This document shows, in pieces, positions 33,677 to 42,803 of a stretch of DNA of 64,000 bases. Source of the DNA: Pseudarthrobacter raffinosi. GTDB taxonomy: Bacteria; Actinomycetota; Actinomycetes; Actinomycetales; Micrococcaceae. Position 1 is the first letter of the stretch; each line of letters opens with the position of its first letter. Location of the stretch: contig NZ_JAMXBH010000001.1 of NCBI RefSeq assembly GCF_023913735.1, positions 248,001-312,000 on the forward strand, in the 5' to 3' direction. The position numbers and the translations under genes are program-made. The notes under the pieces were generated by a model, which had not been told where the DNA came from, ran no database searches, and saw only the letters and a program-made list of their open reading frames with translations.

Positions 33677-35256
33677 AGCGGGATGTTCCCGTGCTTCTTG
33701 GTGGGCAGGCTCGCCCGCTTGTCGCGGAGGGCGCGGAGGCCCCTGATGATCTGGCCCCGGGTATCGGACGGTGCGATGACCGCGTCCACGTAGCCCAGCT
33801 GGGCGGCCTGGTAGGGGTTCAGCAACTCTTCTTCGTACTGGCGGATGACCTCGGCGCGCCGGGCCTCAACGTCCCCGCCGGCCTCCGCAACGGCGGCCAG
33901 GTCGCGGCGGTACAGGATGTTGACGGCGCCCTGGGCACCCATCACGCCGATCTGCGCCGTGGGCCACGCCAGGTTCAGGTCCGCGCCGAGCTTCTTGGAG
34001 CCCATCACGATGTACGCGCCGCCGTAAGCCTTGCGGGTGATGACCGTCAGCTTGGGGACGGTGGCTTCGGCGTAGGCGTACAGCAGCTTGGCGCCGCGGC
34101 GGATGATGCCCTGGAACTCCTGGTCCTTGCCGGGCAGGAAGCCGGGCACATCCACCAGGGTGATGATGGGGACGTTGAAGGCGTCGCAGTTCCGGACGAA
34201 GCGGGCGGCCTTCTCCGAGGCTGCAATGTCCAGCGTGCCGGCGAACTGCAGCGGCTGGTTGGCCACGATCCCCACGGTGTGTCCCTCAACCCTGCCGTAG
34301 CCGATGATGACGTTGGGGGCATACAGGGACTGCATCTCCAGGAAGTGTGCGTCGTCAACGATCTGTTCGATGACTGTGCGCATGTCGTACGGCTGGTTGG
34401 CAGAGTCGGGGACGAGCGTGTCCAGGGCGAGGTCGTCGTCGTTGATCTCCAGCTCTTGCTGGTGCTCCAGCACCGGGGCCTCGGCGAGGTTGTTGGACGG
34501 CAGGAAGTCCAGCAGCTCGCGGACGAAATCGATGGCATCGGCTTCGTCGGAGGCGAGGTACGTGGAGGTGCCTGTGTTGGCATTGTGCTGGCGGGCGCCG
34601 CCGAGGGTTTCCATGTCCACGTCTTCGCCCGTGACGGTCTTGATGACGTCCGGCCCCGTGATGAACATGTGCGAGGTCTTGTCCACCATCACCACGTAGT
34701 CCGTGAGGGCGGGGGAGTAGGCCGCGCCGCCGGCTGACGGTCCCATGATGAGCGAGATCTGCGGGACGACGCCGGAAGCGTGGACGTTATTGCGGAAGAT
34801 GTCGGCAAACATGGCAAGGGAGGCCACACCTTCCTGGATGCGGGCACCGCCGCCGTCGAGGATGCCCACTACGGGGCAGCCGTTGCGCAGGGCGAATTCC
34901 TGGACCTTGACGATCTTCTCGCCGTTGACCTGGCTCAACGATCCGCCGTAGACCGAGAAGTCCTGGCTGTAGACGGCAACGGGACGCCCGTCCACGGTGC
35001 CGTAGCCCGAGACCAGCCCGTCGCCGAGCGGCTTCTTCTTTTCCATGCCGAAGGCGGTGGAGCGGTGCACCGCCAGCGCGTCAAGCTCCACAAACGAGCC
35101 TTCGTCCAGCAGCAGGTCCACGCGCTCGCGGGCAGTGTTCTTGCCGCGTGCGTGCTGCTTCTCGATGGCTTCGGGGCCGGAGGGTTGTTCTGCACGGGCC
35201 TGGCGGTCGCGGAAATCGGCGATCTTTCCCGCTGTCGTTGTCAGATCGTGGCTCAT
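33673..35256 (-). CDS. accD: Acyl-CoA carboxylase beta subunit (carboxyltransferase)
   Basis: A 527-residue carboxyltransferase of the AccD5/PccB type. N-terminal [20 protein letters not shown], the first oxyanion hole [10 protein letters not shown] (about residues 135-145) and the second around [17 protein letters not shown] (about 420) are typical. It transfers CO2 from carboxybiotin on AccA3 to acetyl- or propionyl-CoA. The start at 35256 has CGGAG 8 bases upstream; a TTG at 35259 directly precedes it. It is coupled to accE. A 235-bp gap to the divergent SDR gene carries two palindromes, one shared with the accA3 promoter. Confidence 0.95.
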   Translation of the reverse strand: MSHDLTTTAGKIADFRDRQARAEQPSGPEAIEKQHARGKNTARERVDLLLDEGSFVELDALAVHRSTAFGMEKKKPLGDGLVSGYGTVDGRPVAVYSQDFSVYGGSLSQVNGEKIVKVQEFALRNGCPVVGILDGGGARIQEGVASLAMFADIFRNNVHASGVVPQISLIMGPSAGGAAYSPALTDYVVMVDKTSHMFITGPDVIKTVTGEDVDMETLGGARQHNANTGTSTYLASDEADAIDFVRELLDFLPSNNLAEAPVLEHQQELEINDDDLALDTLVPDSANQPYDMRTVIEQIVDDAHFLEMQSLYAPNVIIGYGRVEGHTVGIVANQPLQFAGTLDIAASEKAARFVRNCDAFNVPIITLVDVPGFLPGKDQEFQGIIRRGAKLLYAYAEATVPKLTVITRKAYGGAYIVMGSKKLGADLNLAWPTAQIGVMGAQGAVNILYRRDLAAVAEAGGDVEARRAEVIRQYEEELLNPYQAAQLGYVDAVIAPSDTRGQIIRGLRALRDKRASLPTKKHGNIPL

Positions 35257-35406
35257 CAAGTGTCTCCGGCTCTGTAGCAGATTGGTGCTGTAACAATGTG
35301 GTGCAGCGTGCGGTGGTAACTGGCAGGTCAGGTGCGGGTTTTAAGTAGATTCCACACAAAAGACGAACCCTGCTGGCTAGTCTAATGACGCATCTGTGTG
35401 GGACGA

Positions 35407-35423
35407 CTGTAGAAAACCTACAA
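35407..35423. promoter_or_regulatory. Second copy of the TTGTAGG-n3-CCTACAA palindrome
   Basis: CTGTAGA-AAA-CCTACAA, followed by TT as in the accA3 copy (25194-25210). It lies 150 bases upstream of accD and 69 bases upstream of the SDR start, so it could act on either gene. One arm matches fully and the other at 5 of 7 positions. Confidence 0.5.
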
Positions 35424-35450
35424 TTTTCCGCACTTTCCAGCGGTCAGCCC

Positions 35451-35472
35451 TATGTTACTCACCAGTAACATA
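35451..35472. promoter_or_regulatory. 22-bp perfect palindrome upstream of the SDR gene
   Basis: TATGTTACT (35451-35459), CACC, AGTAACATA (35464-35472): perfect 9-bp arms. It ends 7 bases before the candidate -10 TACAGT (35480-35485), so it would overlap the promoter of the SDR gene. The size and symmetry suit a TetR-type operator. Confidence 0.6.
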
Positions 35473-35491
35473 CCTCGGCTACAGTGGAGCC

Positions 35492-36379
35492 ATGACTTCC
35501 AGCAACGACGCACGGTCCACTGCCGCAACGCCGTACCAGGCCGCCGGGTCCCTTCGGGGCCGCACCATTCTGATGTCCGGCGGCAGCCGCGGCATCGGGC
35601 TGGCCATTGCCACCCGGGCGGCACAGGACGGTGCCAATATTGTCCTGATGGCCAAGACCGGCCAGCCCCACGCCAAGCTGGCAGGCACCGTCTTCAGCGC
35701 CGCCGAGCAGGTGGAGGCCGCCGGGGGCCACGCCCTGGCAATCGTCGGTGATGTGCGCAGCGACGAAGACGTCGCAGGAGCCGTGGCGGCCGCCGTCGAA
35801 CGCTTCGGCGGGATCGACATCGTGCTCAACAATGCATCCGCGATCGATCTCTCCACCACCGACGACGTGGACATGAAACGCTACGACCTGATGCAGGACA
35901 TCAATGTCCGCGGCACGTTCCTGCTGTCCAAGCTGTCACTGCCCGCCCTGCGCAAATCGGCCCACGCACACATCCTGACGCTGTCGCCGCCCCTGAACCT
36001 TGACCCCCACTGGGCAGGCAGGCACCTGGCCTACACCATGGCCAAATACGGGATGAGCCTCACCACGCTGGGCCTTGCCGAAGAACTCAAGGCCGACGGA
36101 ATCAACGTCAACTCGCTCTGGCCGTGCACCCTCATCGATACCGCGGCCATCCGGAACATGCCCGGCGGCCAGGAGATCGTCCAGGCCGCGCGCGGACCAC
36201 AGATCATGGCCGACGCAGCCCACGCCGTCCTGACCGGCGGCAATCTGGCCGGCGCCGGTGCACCCAGCGGCAACTTCTACACGGACGAACAGGTGCTCCG
36301 CGCGGCGGGTGTCACCGACTTCCGTCCGTACAGCCTCGGGGCCGCGGAGGATCGCCTGGTTCCGGACATATTCCTCTGA
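35492..36379 (+). CDS. Short-chain dehydrogenase/reductase, HSDL2-like
   Basis: A 295-residue SDR. The nucleotide motif is TILMSGGSRGIGLAIATRAA, NNASAI follows at about residue 120, and the catalytic Tyr-Lys pair is in YTMAKYGMS. The segment LTLSPPLNL between strand 5 and the active site is typical of the HSDL2-like subgroup, associated with lipid or acyl-CoA metabolism. The ATG at 35492 lies 6 bases after TACAGT, so a leaderless transcript is likely; a longer frame upstream has no ribosome binding site. It is divergent from accD, which supports a link to fatty-acid metabolism. A 22-bp palindrome overlaps its promoter. Confidence 0.85.
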   Translation: MTSSNDARSTAATPYQAAGSLRGRTILMSGGSRGIGLAIATRAAQDGANIVLMAKTGQPHAKLAGTVFSAAEQVEAAGGHALAIVGDVRSDEDVAGAVAAAVERFGGIDIVLNNASAIDLSTTDDVDMKRYDLMQDINVRGTFLLSKLSLPALRKSAHAHILTLSPPLNLDPHWAGRHLAYTMAKYGMSLTTLGLAEELKADGINVNSLWPCTLIDTAAIRNMPGGQEIVQAARGPQIMADAAHAVLTGGNLAGAGAPSGNFYTDEQVLRAAGVTDFRPYSLGAAEDRLVPDIFL

Positions 36380-36447
36380 GCTGCGGGTTCCAGTCATGTG
36401 GCTGTGGGAACAGCCAGCGGCGGCGCCTGAGTCGATAGGATTCAACC

Positions 36448-37356
36448 ATGGATGACTCACACACCCCAGGAAATCCGTTGGATCGTGGAGCCTTGGCGGA
36501 CCAGGATTTCCTGGCGGCCACCGGCATCGCCAAGGTGGTGGTGGTGGACTCCACCGGTTCCACCAACGCGGACCTCCTGCGCTCGGTGACGGTTGAGCCA
36601 AAGGAGTGGCCGGACCTGTCGGTGTTGACAGCCGAGTACCAGACCGCTGCCCGCGGACGCCTGGACCGGCGGTGGGAAGCGCCGCCGCTGAGCTCCGTGT
36701 CGGTGTCCCTGGTCCTGCGGCCCGCCAATGCCGAGGGCAGGCCCCTGCCCACGCACACGTATTCGTGGCTATCACTGCTGGGCGCGCTGGCGCTGCGGCA
36801 GACGCTTCTTGAGACCGCGGGCCTTCCGGCCGAGCTCAAGTGGCCCAATGATGTCCTGGTCCGTGGCCGCAAGATCGCGGGGATCCTGGCCCAGCTGGGG
36901 CCCATGGGGGACGGTTCTGTTCCTCCGGTCATTTTGGGGACCGGCCTGAACGTGACTTTGACCGCGTCGGAACTCCCGGTGCCCACAGCGACGTCGGTTG
37001 CCCTGGAAGAACCGCTGACTGTTGATCGGACCGTGCTGCTCAAGAGCTACCTCGCCCATTTCGCCGTGCTCTACCGCAGCTTCTGCAATGCCGACGGCGA
37101 CCCCGCCGCCGGGATTGCCGGCGGCCCTTCGCTCCACAAACGGGTGGAGTCCGCCATGGCGACGCTGGGCAAGCAAGTGCGCGCGCAGCTGCCCGGTGAC
37201 CACGAGATCATCGGGCACGCTTCGAGGCTGGACGAGTACGGCTCACTGCTGGTGGTGGATAAGGATCGCCGCGAGCATGTGGTCACCGCCGGCGATGTTG
37301 TCCACCTGCGCCCGTGGACCCCGCCAGGCCAGGGCGCTGAAAGCGGCTATGCGTAA
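36448..37356 (+). CDS. birA: Biotin-[acetyl-CoA carboxylase] ligase
   Basis: A 302-residue biotin protein ligase that makes biotinyl-AMP and attaches biotin to BCCP lysines, here AccA3. Motifs: STGSTNADLLR, the nucleotide loop ARGRLDRRW (a variant of GRGRxGRxW), LKWPNDVLVRGRKIAGIL, GTGLNV, and a C-terminal SH3-like domain. There is no N-terminal helix-turn-helix, so it is a class I (non-repressor) ligase. The ATG at 36448 lies 6 bases after TAGGAT, so a leaderless transcript is likely. Its stop overlaps the start of the PH-domain gene, so the two are co-transcribed. The location near accD matches mycobacteria. Confidence 0.94.
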   Translation: MDDSHTPGNPLDRGALADQDFLAATGIAKVVVVDSTGSTNADLLRSVTVEPKEWPDLSVLTAEYQTAARGRLDRRWEAPPLSSVSVSLVLRPANAEGRPLPTHTYSWLSLLGALALRQTLLETAGLPAELKWPNDVLVRGRKIAGILAQLGPMGDGSVPPVILGTGLNVTLTASELPVPTATSVALEEPLTVDRTVLLKSYLAHFAVLYRSFCNADGDPAAGIAGGPSLHKRVESAMATLGKQVRAQLPGDHEIIGHASRLDEYGSLLVVDKDRREHVVTAGDVVHLRPWTPPGQGAESGYA

Positions 37357-37948
37357 AGGCCTCGTGCCGGGCGAGCAGGTCATTACGATCACCCGCCCGC
37401 AGCCGAGGAAGCTGGTCGGCCCGGCCGCAGCCTTTATTGCCGCACCGGCCGCTGCAGCTTTTGCCAGTGCCTGGACCGTGCGGGGCGAGGCTACCCGGCT
37501 GGTGCCGGTGGCTTCCGCTGACTGGACACCCTGGATCGTCCTTGCATGCGTCTTGGCCGCTGCGTGGATATGGTTGGCATATTGCCTGCCTCGGCTCCTG
37601 CGGTGGCAGGCAACCCGGTACATCCTCACGAGCCGGCGGATTATTGCCCGCTATGGCATGGTGCGGCGCCGGGACGAGCAGGTCAACCTCGCGTCGATCC
37701 GCAACGTGACGGTCCACCAGTCGGTGCTGCAGCGCATATTGCGCTCCGGGAATATATCCTTGGAAACCGGGTACCAAGGTGTGGTGAACATCCAGGACGT
37801 CCCGGAAGCAGTGCGGTTCCGGGACTTCGTGCTGGATGCGATTGACGAACTGCCTGTGGGCGGGGACCCGGGGACTGATGAGATATCGGATTACACAGAC
37901 GAAGTGCTGCCGTGGGAGTTGAGAGAAGGTGGAGACGATGAACGATGA
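37349..37948 (+). CDS. Membrane protein with bacterial PH (bPH2) domain
   Basis: A 199-residue membrane protein. Two spans occur (about residues 24-44, AAAFIAAPAAAAFASAW, and 58-80, WIVLACVLAAAWIWLAYCLP). They are followed by a YdbS-like bacterial PH domain: RYILTSRRIIARYGMVRRRD, INLASIRNVTV-like (VNLASIRNVTV), a LRSGNISLETG strand and an acidic tail. Proteins of this type probably anchor or scaffold at the membrane, but no reaction is known. It overlaps the birA stop by 8 bases and the cyclase start by 11 bases, so the three genes form an operon. Confidence 0.85.
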   Translation: MRKGLVPGEQVITITRPQPRKLVGPAAAFIAAPAAAAFASAWTVRGEATRLVPVASADWTPWIVLACVLAAAWIWLAYCLPRLLRWQATRYILTSRRIIARYGMVRRRDEQVNLASIRNVTVHQSVLQRILRSGNISLETGYQGVVNIQDVPEAVRFRDFVLDAIDELPVGGDPGTDEISDYTDEVLPWELREGGDDER

Positions 37949-39062
37949 GGACCAGCGGGACGAAGCGGACCTGCCGGCTCCCGCCGTGCCCGAAGCCGCC
38001 CACCCGGCGACAGGCACACTCTCTCCGGAACGAGTGGCTGCCAAGGCTCTCGAGGCCCGGCTGTTGGGCGGCGAACGGAAGCTGCGGCGCCGTGAGGTGG
38101 CCGCCGGCGCAGGGCTGTCCCTCCTTTCTGCCCGTAAGCTGTGGCGTGCCCTCGGCTTCCCGAACTTCGGCGACGAAGACGTCGCCTTCACCGAACGGGA
38201 TCAGGCTGCGCTGTCCACCGTGGTTGATCTGGTCCGCACCGGGGTGCTGACCGAAGAGGCCGCCATCTCCGTGACCCGGTCCATCGGACAGATGACAGAC
38301 CGCATGGTGGTCTGGCAGATCGAGGCCCTGGTGGAGGACATGGTCCACGAGCAGGGCGTCACCGACGCTGTGGCCCGCAAGCGCCTGGTGAAGGAACTGC
38401 CCTCCCTGCTGGACGCGCTGGAGGAGATGCTGGTCTATTCGTGGCGGCGGCAGCTCAATGCCGGCGTGCAACGCCTGGCCGTGCGCGCCGAGGCCGGCCT
38501 GCAGGCCAGCGAAGAAGGCCGCGACGGGGACGAAGACGACGCCCCGCTGCCGCTGGCCCGCGCTGTCGGCTTTGCTGACCTGGTTTCGTATACGAGTCTC
38601 TCCCGCCGGATGAATGAAAAGACCCTCGCCCGGCTGGTCCAGCGCTTTGAGAACAAATGCGCCGAGATCATTTCCGTTGGCGGCGGGCGGCTGGTCAAGA
38701 CCGTAGGCGACGAAGTCCTGTATATCGCGGAAACGCCGGCTGCCGGTGCCGAGATCTCGCTGGCCCTGGCACAGGCGTTCACCGAAGACGAGATCCTGCC
38801 GGAAGCGCGGGTGGCGATGGTCTGGGGCAGGATCCTGTCCCGGCTCGGGGACATCTACGGCCCCACAGTCAACCTCGCCGCCCGGCTTACCACGTTGGCG
38901 GATCCGGGAACGGTCCTGATCGACTCCATGACTGCTTCCGCGCTGGACCAGGACAAGCGCTTCATTCTCGTTCCGCAGCCTGCTGAAAATGTCCGCGGGT
39001 TCGGCGAAATCCATCCCGTGCTTCTGGCACGCGGTCAAGGAAAAGGCCTGGTCCTCGACTAG
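37938..39062 (+). CDS. Class III adenylate/guanylate cyclase
   Basis: A 374-residue soluble class III nucleotidyl cyclase. An N-terminal helical region (about 30-190), with a helix-turn-helix-like RREVAAGAGLSLLSARKLWRAL, precedes the catalytic domain (about 205-355). The first metal aspartate is in GFADLVSYTSLS and the second in KTVGDEVLYIA. The transition-state Asn and Arg are in YGPTVNLAARLT. Nucleotide specificity is not clear. I start at the ATG at 37938 (AAGG 8 bases upstream) rather than the GTG at 37929. It ends the birA-PH-cyclase operon. The N-terminal layout is typical of pH- or ligand-responsive actinobacterial cyclases. Confidence 0.9.
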   Translation: MNDEDQRDEADLPAPAVPEAAHPATGTLSPERVAAKALEARLLGGERKLRRREVAAGAGLSLLSARKLWRALGFPNFGDEDVAFTERDQAALSTVVDLVRTGVLTEEAAISVTRSIGQMTDRMVVWQIEALVEDMVHEQGVTDAVARKRLVKELPSLLDALEEMLVYSWRRQLNAGVQRLAVRAEAGLQASEEGRDGDEDDAPLPLARAVGFADLVSYTSLSRRMNEKTLARLVQRFENKCAEIISVGGGRLVKTVGDEVLYIAETPAAGAEISLALAQAFTEDEILPEARVAMVWGRILSRLGDIYGPTVNLAARLTTLADPGTVLIDSMTASALDQDKRFILVPQPAENVRGFGEIHPVLLARGQGKGLVLD

Positions 39063-39284
39063 CCGTTTACCGTCCCCGGCCGCGACCTGCGGGTTTATCC
39101 AGTTGTTGGCGTATCACGCTATAGTCGACCGTGGCGGCGGCCTGTCCCGCAGCGCTAGGGGGGCGCTCCCCATCGCGGCCGCAGCCATGCTTCGGTAGGC
39201 TGACGCGGGGAACAGAGAGCCCGGTATCGGGTCTTTGGGGGGCCGCACTGGGGGCCGCGACACAATTGAGGGATTAGTAACGCT

Positions 39285-39383
39285 GTGACATCACTGCTGG
39301 GGAAATTCGGTCTCAAGAAGCGCCACAACAAGATCGTTACTGGCCACTGCTTCCCGTGCTGGGGCTTTTCGTCACGGGCATAG
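39285..39383 (+). pseudogene. N-terminal stub of a lost gene, probably an Fn3/Ig-like surface protein
   Basis: A 32-codon frame: VTSLLGKFGLKKRHNKIVTG followed by a short tail and TAG at 39381. The first 20 residues (basic, then heading into a would-be membrane span) look like the start of the large fibronectin type III domain proteins that, as I recall, stand before MoxR, DUF58, transglutaminase and FHA genes in related Arthrobacter genomes. After about 39341 the DNA is instead the middle of the transglutaminase gene, in another frame. The rest of this gene is gone. The family assignment is from memory of gene order and is not certain. Confidence 0.5.
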
Positions 39384-41331
39384 CTTTCAGCACCAACGCT
39401 GCCTTCCTCACCGTGGAGCGCGGCATCGATCTCACCGTCATTGCGATTGCCTGGGCCACCTTCCGCCGTGACGCGCTGCGGCGCAGCGACACGCGAAAAG
39501 TCTCAGTCAACCGTCCGCAGACCGATGCGGCCACAGCCCAGCGGGCCAAGCTCCGCCGGCTGGGCACGGCCGCTGCCGTGATCGCCGCAAACGTCGCCAT
39601 TACCGCGGTGGCGGCGCCCCTGGTCACCGCCAGCGGTGACCGCAAGGTCCTGCGCAACGTGGTGGTTCCGCCGTTCGATCCCAAGGACTACGTCACGCCC
39701 CTGGCAAGCTTCCGGACGTTCGTCAAGGACAAGAAAGACGACACCCTGTTCGTGGTCAAAGGACTGCCCCGGGACGGCCGTGTCCGGCTGGGGGCTTTGG
39801 ATGCCTTCAACGGCGCCAACTACAACATGGATCCCAACGGCTCCGGCAGCTTCAGCAAGGTGGGCGACACCGAATCCATCAACACCCTGGCCGACACCTC
39901 CGGCATCGTCCCCTCGAATGACTACTCCATCGACATCACCATCGAGGATTACCAGGGCTACTCCCGGGAGGCCGGAAGACCACCGGCCTGAGCTTTGACC
40001 AGAGCGCCTCCGCCGCGGCGTCGGGCCTGTACTTCAACGCAGGCACAGACACGGCCGTGACCACGCAGGGCCTGTCCAAGGGCGATTCCTACAGCGTCCA
40101 GGTGTCCGATCCCGTGAAGCTCGAACACGGTCAGTTGACACAGTACGACTTCGCGAAGATTACGCTGCCGGACGCCGTCGAGGTCCCGCCGGTGGTGGGG
40201 TCACAGGCCAACGACCTCTCGGCCGATGCGCCCACCGCGATTGACCGGGTCCGCCAGATCGAGGCGCATTTCCAAAAGACGGGCGCCTTCAGCAACGGCC
40301 TGGTGGCTGACGGCCAGCTGCCCAGCGTTTCCGGACACAGCTCGTCGCGGATCAGGAACCTGCTGACCGCCAAGCAGATGCTCGGCGACGACGAGCAGTA
40401 TGCCGTGTCCATGTCGCTGATGCTCCGCCACCTGGGCATCCCGTCACGCGTCGTCATGGGCTTCTACCTCGAGCCGACCAGCCCCGAGAACGGCGCCGGC
40501 GAGGTAAAGGTCACGGGCAAGGACGTCCACGCCTGGGTTGAGGTGGCCTTCGACCGGGTGGGCTGGGTCAGCTTCGACCCCACACCGCCCAAGGACAACG
40601 TCCCCATCCCGCCGGACGCCGACGAGAAGAAAAACAATCCGTGGCTCTTCTGGGGTGCCCTGCTCGGGGCCCTGGGCATTGCCCTGATCCCGCTGTCCAT
40701 CCTTGCCCTGCCGCTGCTGCTGATCGCGCTCCTTAAATCACGACGCCGGAAGGCCCGCCTCACGGAGGGGCACCCGGCCCAGCGTGTGGGCGGCGGTTGG
40801 AACGAGGTGGTGAGCCTCGCCTCGGATTTGGGCGCCGGCATCGACACCCGTGCAACCCGGCGCGAAAGCGCAGTGGTGCTTGCTGACTCGTTCCCGGCCA
40901 CCGGGCAGACCCCCACCATGCTGGCGCACCGTGCGGATGCCTCCATCTTCGGCGCCGGCCAGCCCAGCGAGGAGGAGGTCCGGGAATACTGGACCATCGT
41001 GGACGGCTCGCTGAAGGAGATGGCCGGGACTTTGGGGTTCTGGCGCCGCCAGCAGGCCCGCTTCTCGCCCCGGTCGCTGCTGGCTGATGGCCGCAACGCC
41101 CTTAAGCTGCGCGGTACCAGGCTCGGGCTGGGCCCGCTGGTGCGTCCGTCCGGCCAGGGTTCCCCCGGATGGCGGTCCGCCACCGGTAGGGTGGGGACCG
41201 GCCCGGACGGTGCCGGAACCCCGAATCCGGCAGTTCAGGACAGCGGATCCGGGACGGCGGCGGCGGCTTCCGAGCCTGATGAGTCCACCGTTATGCGGAA
41301 CCCTGGAAGGAAGAACCCCACTGACTCATGA
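39341..41331 (+). pseudogene. Transglutaminase-like (TgpA-type) membrane protein, truncated and frameshifted
   Basis: The sequence enters mid-protein at PLLPVLGLFVTGIAFS, so the N-terminal block of membrane spans is missing. Frame 1 reads to TIEDYQGY (about 39960). From GRKTTGLSFDQSASAAASG the protein continues in another frame (about 39975 on), so a non-triplet indel lies between. The second part has the transglutaminase core (residues GDDEQYAVSMSLMLRHLG, DVHAWVEVAFD, FDPTPP), a membrane span and a cytoplasmic tail. The usual nucleophile cysteine is Asp in GDDEQYA. The frame ends as ATGA overlap with the RDD/FHA gene. Not functional as read. Confidence 0.8.
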
Positions 41332-42803
41332 TGAACGAGGCCGAGCGCTGCCAGCAGTGCCAGCAACTGATCCGGGGCGGCGCCACGTTCTGTCCGGCGT
41401 GCGGTGCTCCGCTGCCCAACAGGGCGGCACGCAGCGGACGCAACGTGGACCATGCACAGCGGGCCATGAAGGAGCGTGCGGCGGCGCACGCCAGCCAGAA
41501 TCCCGGTACTATCCCGGTAGTACAAACGGCTCCAGGGGGAGGAACGGGAATGGCAGCCAATCTTGAGCTTGTTCCGGCCACGGCGGGGAAACGGCTCGGC
41601 GCAGCAGTGCTCGACTGGCTGGCCCCCATCGCGGTCCTGGTGGTGACTTTCGCCATCGGATTCGCGGGAATCACCCGCACCCAAAGCGGCGGCTTCATCA
41701 TCTATGACACCGGTTCGCTGGTGCTGTTCGGCAGCATCGGCCTGGGACTGACGCTGGTCTACCTGGCGGTCCTGGTGGGCATGGAAGGCCGGTCCGGGAA
41801 GACCCTCGGCAACCACGTCATGGGCATCCGCAGCGCTGACAAGGATGGTTACGCCCCCGGCGCCGGGGGAGTGTTCCTGCGCGGCCTCATCACCGGCGCG
41901 GGCATCATCCTGGCGCTCCTGGCCGCCGTGGCCATCGTCATTTTCAAATGGTTCGATGTGGCTGTCTTCATCCTCGGACCGCTGCTTTTGGTCGGCGCGG
42001 TGTGGGCCGTGCTGGTGGTGGTTTCCAACACCTGGGACCGCAACGGCGGGCTCCGCGGCTGGCATGACACCGTGGCCAAAACGCTGGTGTTCGACGTCAA
42101 GGACGGCCGGAACCCCATCACGTCCGGCGGCATCCAGGGCCCGTACAGTTTCGCGCCCCTGGAACTCCCGCCTGTCCAGCAGGTCGCGTCGCCTGTGGCC
42201 GGGGCCGCAAAGCCGCCCCAGGTTGTGTCCGCCCAACAGCCGCCGGTCCAACAACCCGTGCAGCCGTACGCCCCGCAGCCGTACACGGCTCAACCGTCAG
42301 CCGCGCCGCCGTCGTTCGCACCCCAGCCGGACGCGCCGCCGTCGTCCACTCCTTTCCAGCCGCATGTCCCGTACGCGGCCCCTGCCGTTCCCGCGCCGGG
42401 CGCCCAGTTCCATCCCGATGACGACCTCGACCGCACGCAGATGCGCGGCGGCGCAACGAATGCGGCGCCCGTCGCCGTGCTGCGGTTAAAGCTCGACGAC
42501 GGCCGGGACTTCCGTCTCGACCGCAACGTCCTGTTGGGCAGGAACCCCCTTGGCCAGGCGGGGGAGCAGCAGGCCCAGCTCCTGGCGGTCAGTGATCCCG
42601 GCCGCTCGATCTCCAAGACGCACCTCCACCTGCTGACCGACGGTGCCGGCATTTGGGTGACGGACCGGAACTCCACCAACGGCAGCGCCGTCACAACACC
42701 GGACGGACGGCGCACCCCACTGCAGCCGGGCGTGCCCGCTTTTGTCAGCCCGGGATCCACTGTCCACTTTGGTGACCGTTCCTTCCACCTAGGACAAGCA
42801 TGA
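41328..42803 (+). CDS. Zinc-ribbon, RDD and FHA domain membrane protein
   Basis: A 491-residue protein. Order: N-terminal zinc ribbon (CQQCQQ and CPACG, residues about 8-28); RDD membrane domain with three or four spans (about 70-250, AGKRLGAAVLDWLAPIAVLV, GKTLGNHVMGIRSAD); a Pro/Gln-rich linker (about 270-375); and a C-terminal FHA domain (about 385-485, LLGRNPLG, RSISKTHLHL, DRNSTNGS). FHA domains bind phosphothreonine. The next gene encodes a PP2C phosphatase, so the pair fits phospho-signalling at the membrane. It overlaps the transglutaminase remnant and the phosphatase gene by 4 bases each and is itself intact, unlike its neighbours on both sides. Confidence 0.87.
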   Translation: MMNEAERCQQCQQLIRGGATFCPACGAPLPNRAARSGRNVDHAQRAMKERAAAHASQNPGTIPVVQTAPGGGTGMAANLELVPATAGKRLGAAVLDWLAPIAVLVVTFAIGFAGITRTQSGGFIIYDTGSLVLFGSIGLGLTLVYLAVLVGMEGRSGKTLGNHVMGIRSADKDGYAPGAGGVFLRGLITGAGIILALLAAVAIVIFKWFDVAVFILGPLLLVGAVWAVLVVVSNTWDRNGGLRGWHDTVAKTLVFDVKDGRNPITSGGIQGPYSFAPLELPPVQQVASPVAGAAKPPQVVSAQQPPVQQPVQPYAPQPYTAQPSAAPPSFAPQPDAPPSSTPFQPHVPYAAPAVPAPGAQFHPDDDLDRTQMRGGATNAAPVAVLRLKLDDGRDFRLDRNVLLGRNPLGQAGEQQAQLLAVSDPGRSISKTHLHLLTDGAGIWVTDRNSTNGSAVTTPDGRRTPLQPGVPAFVSPGSTVHFGDRSFHLGQA

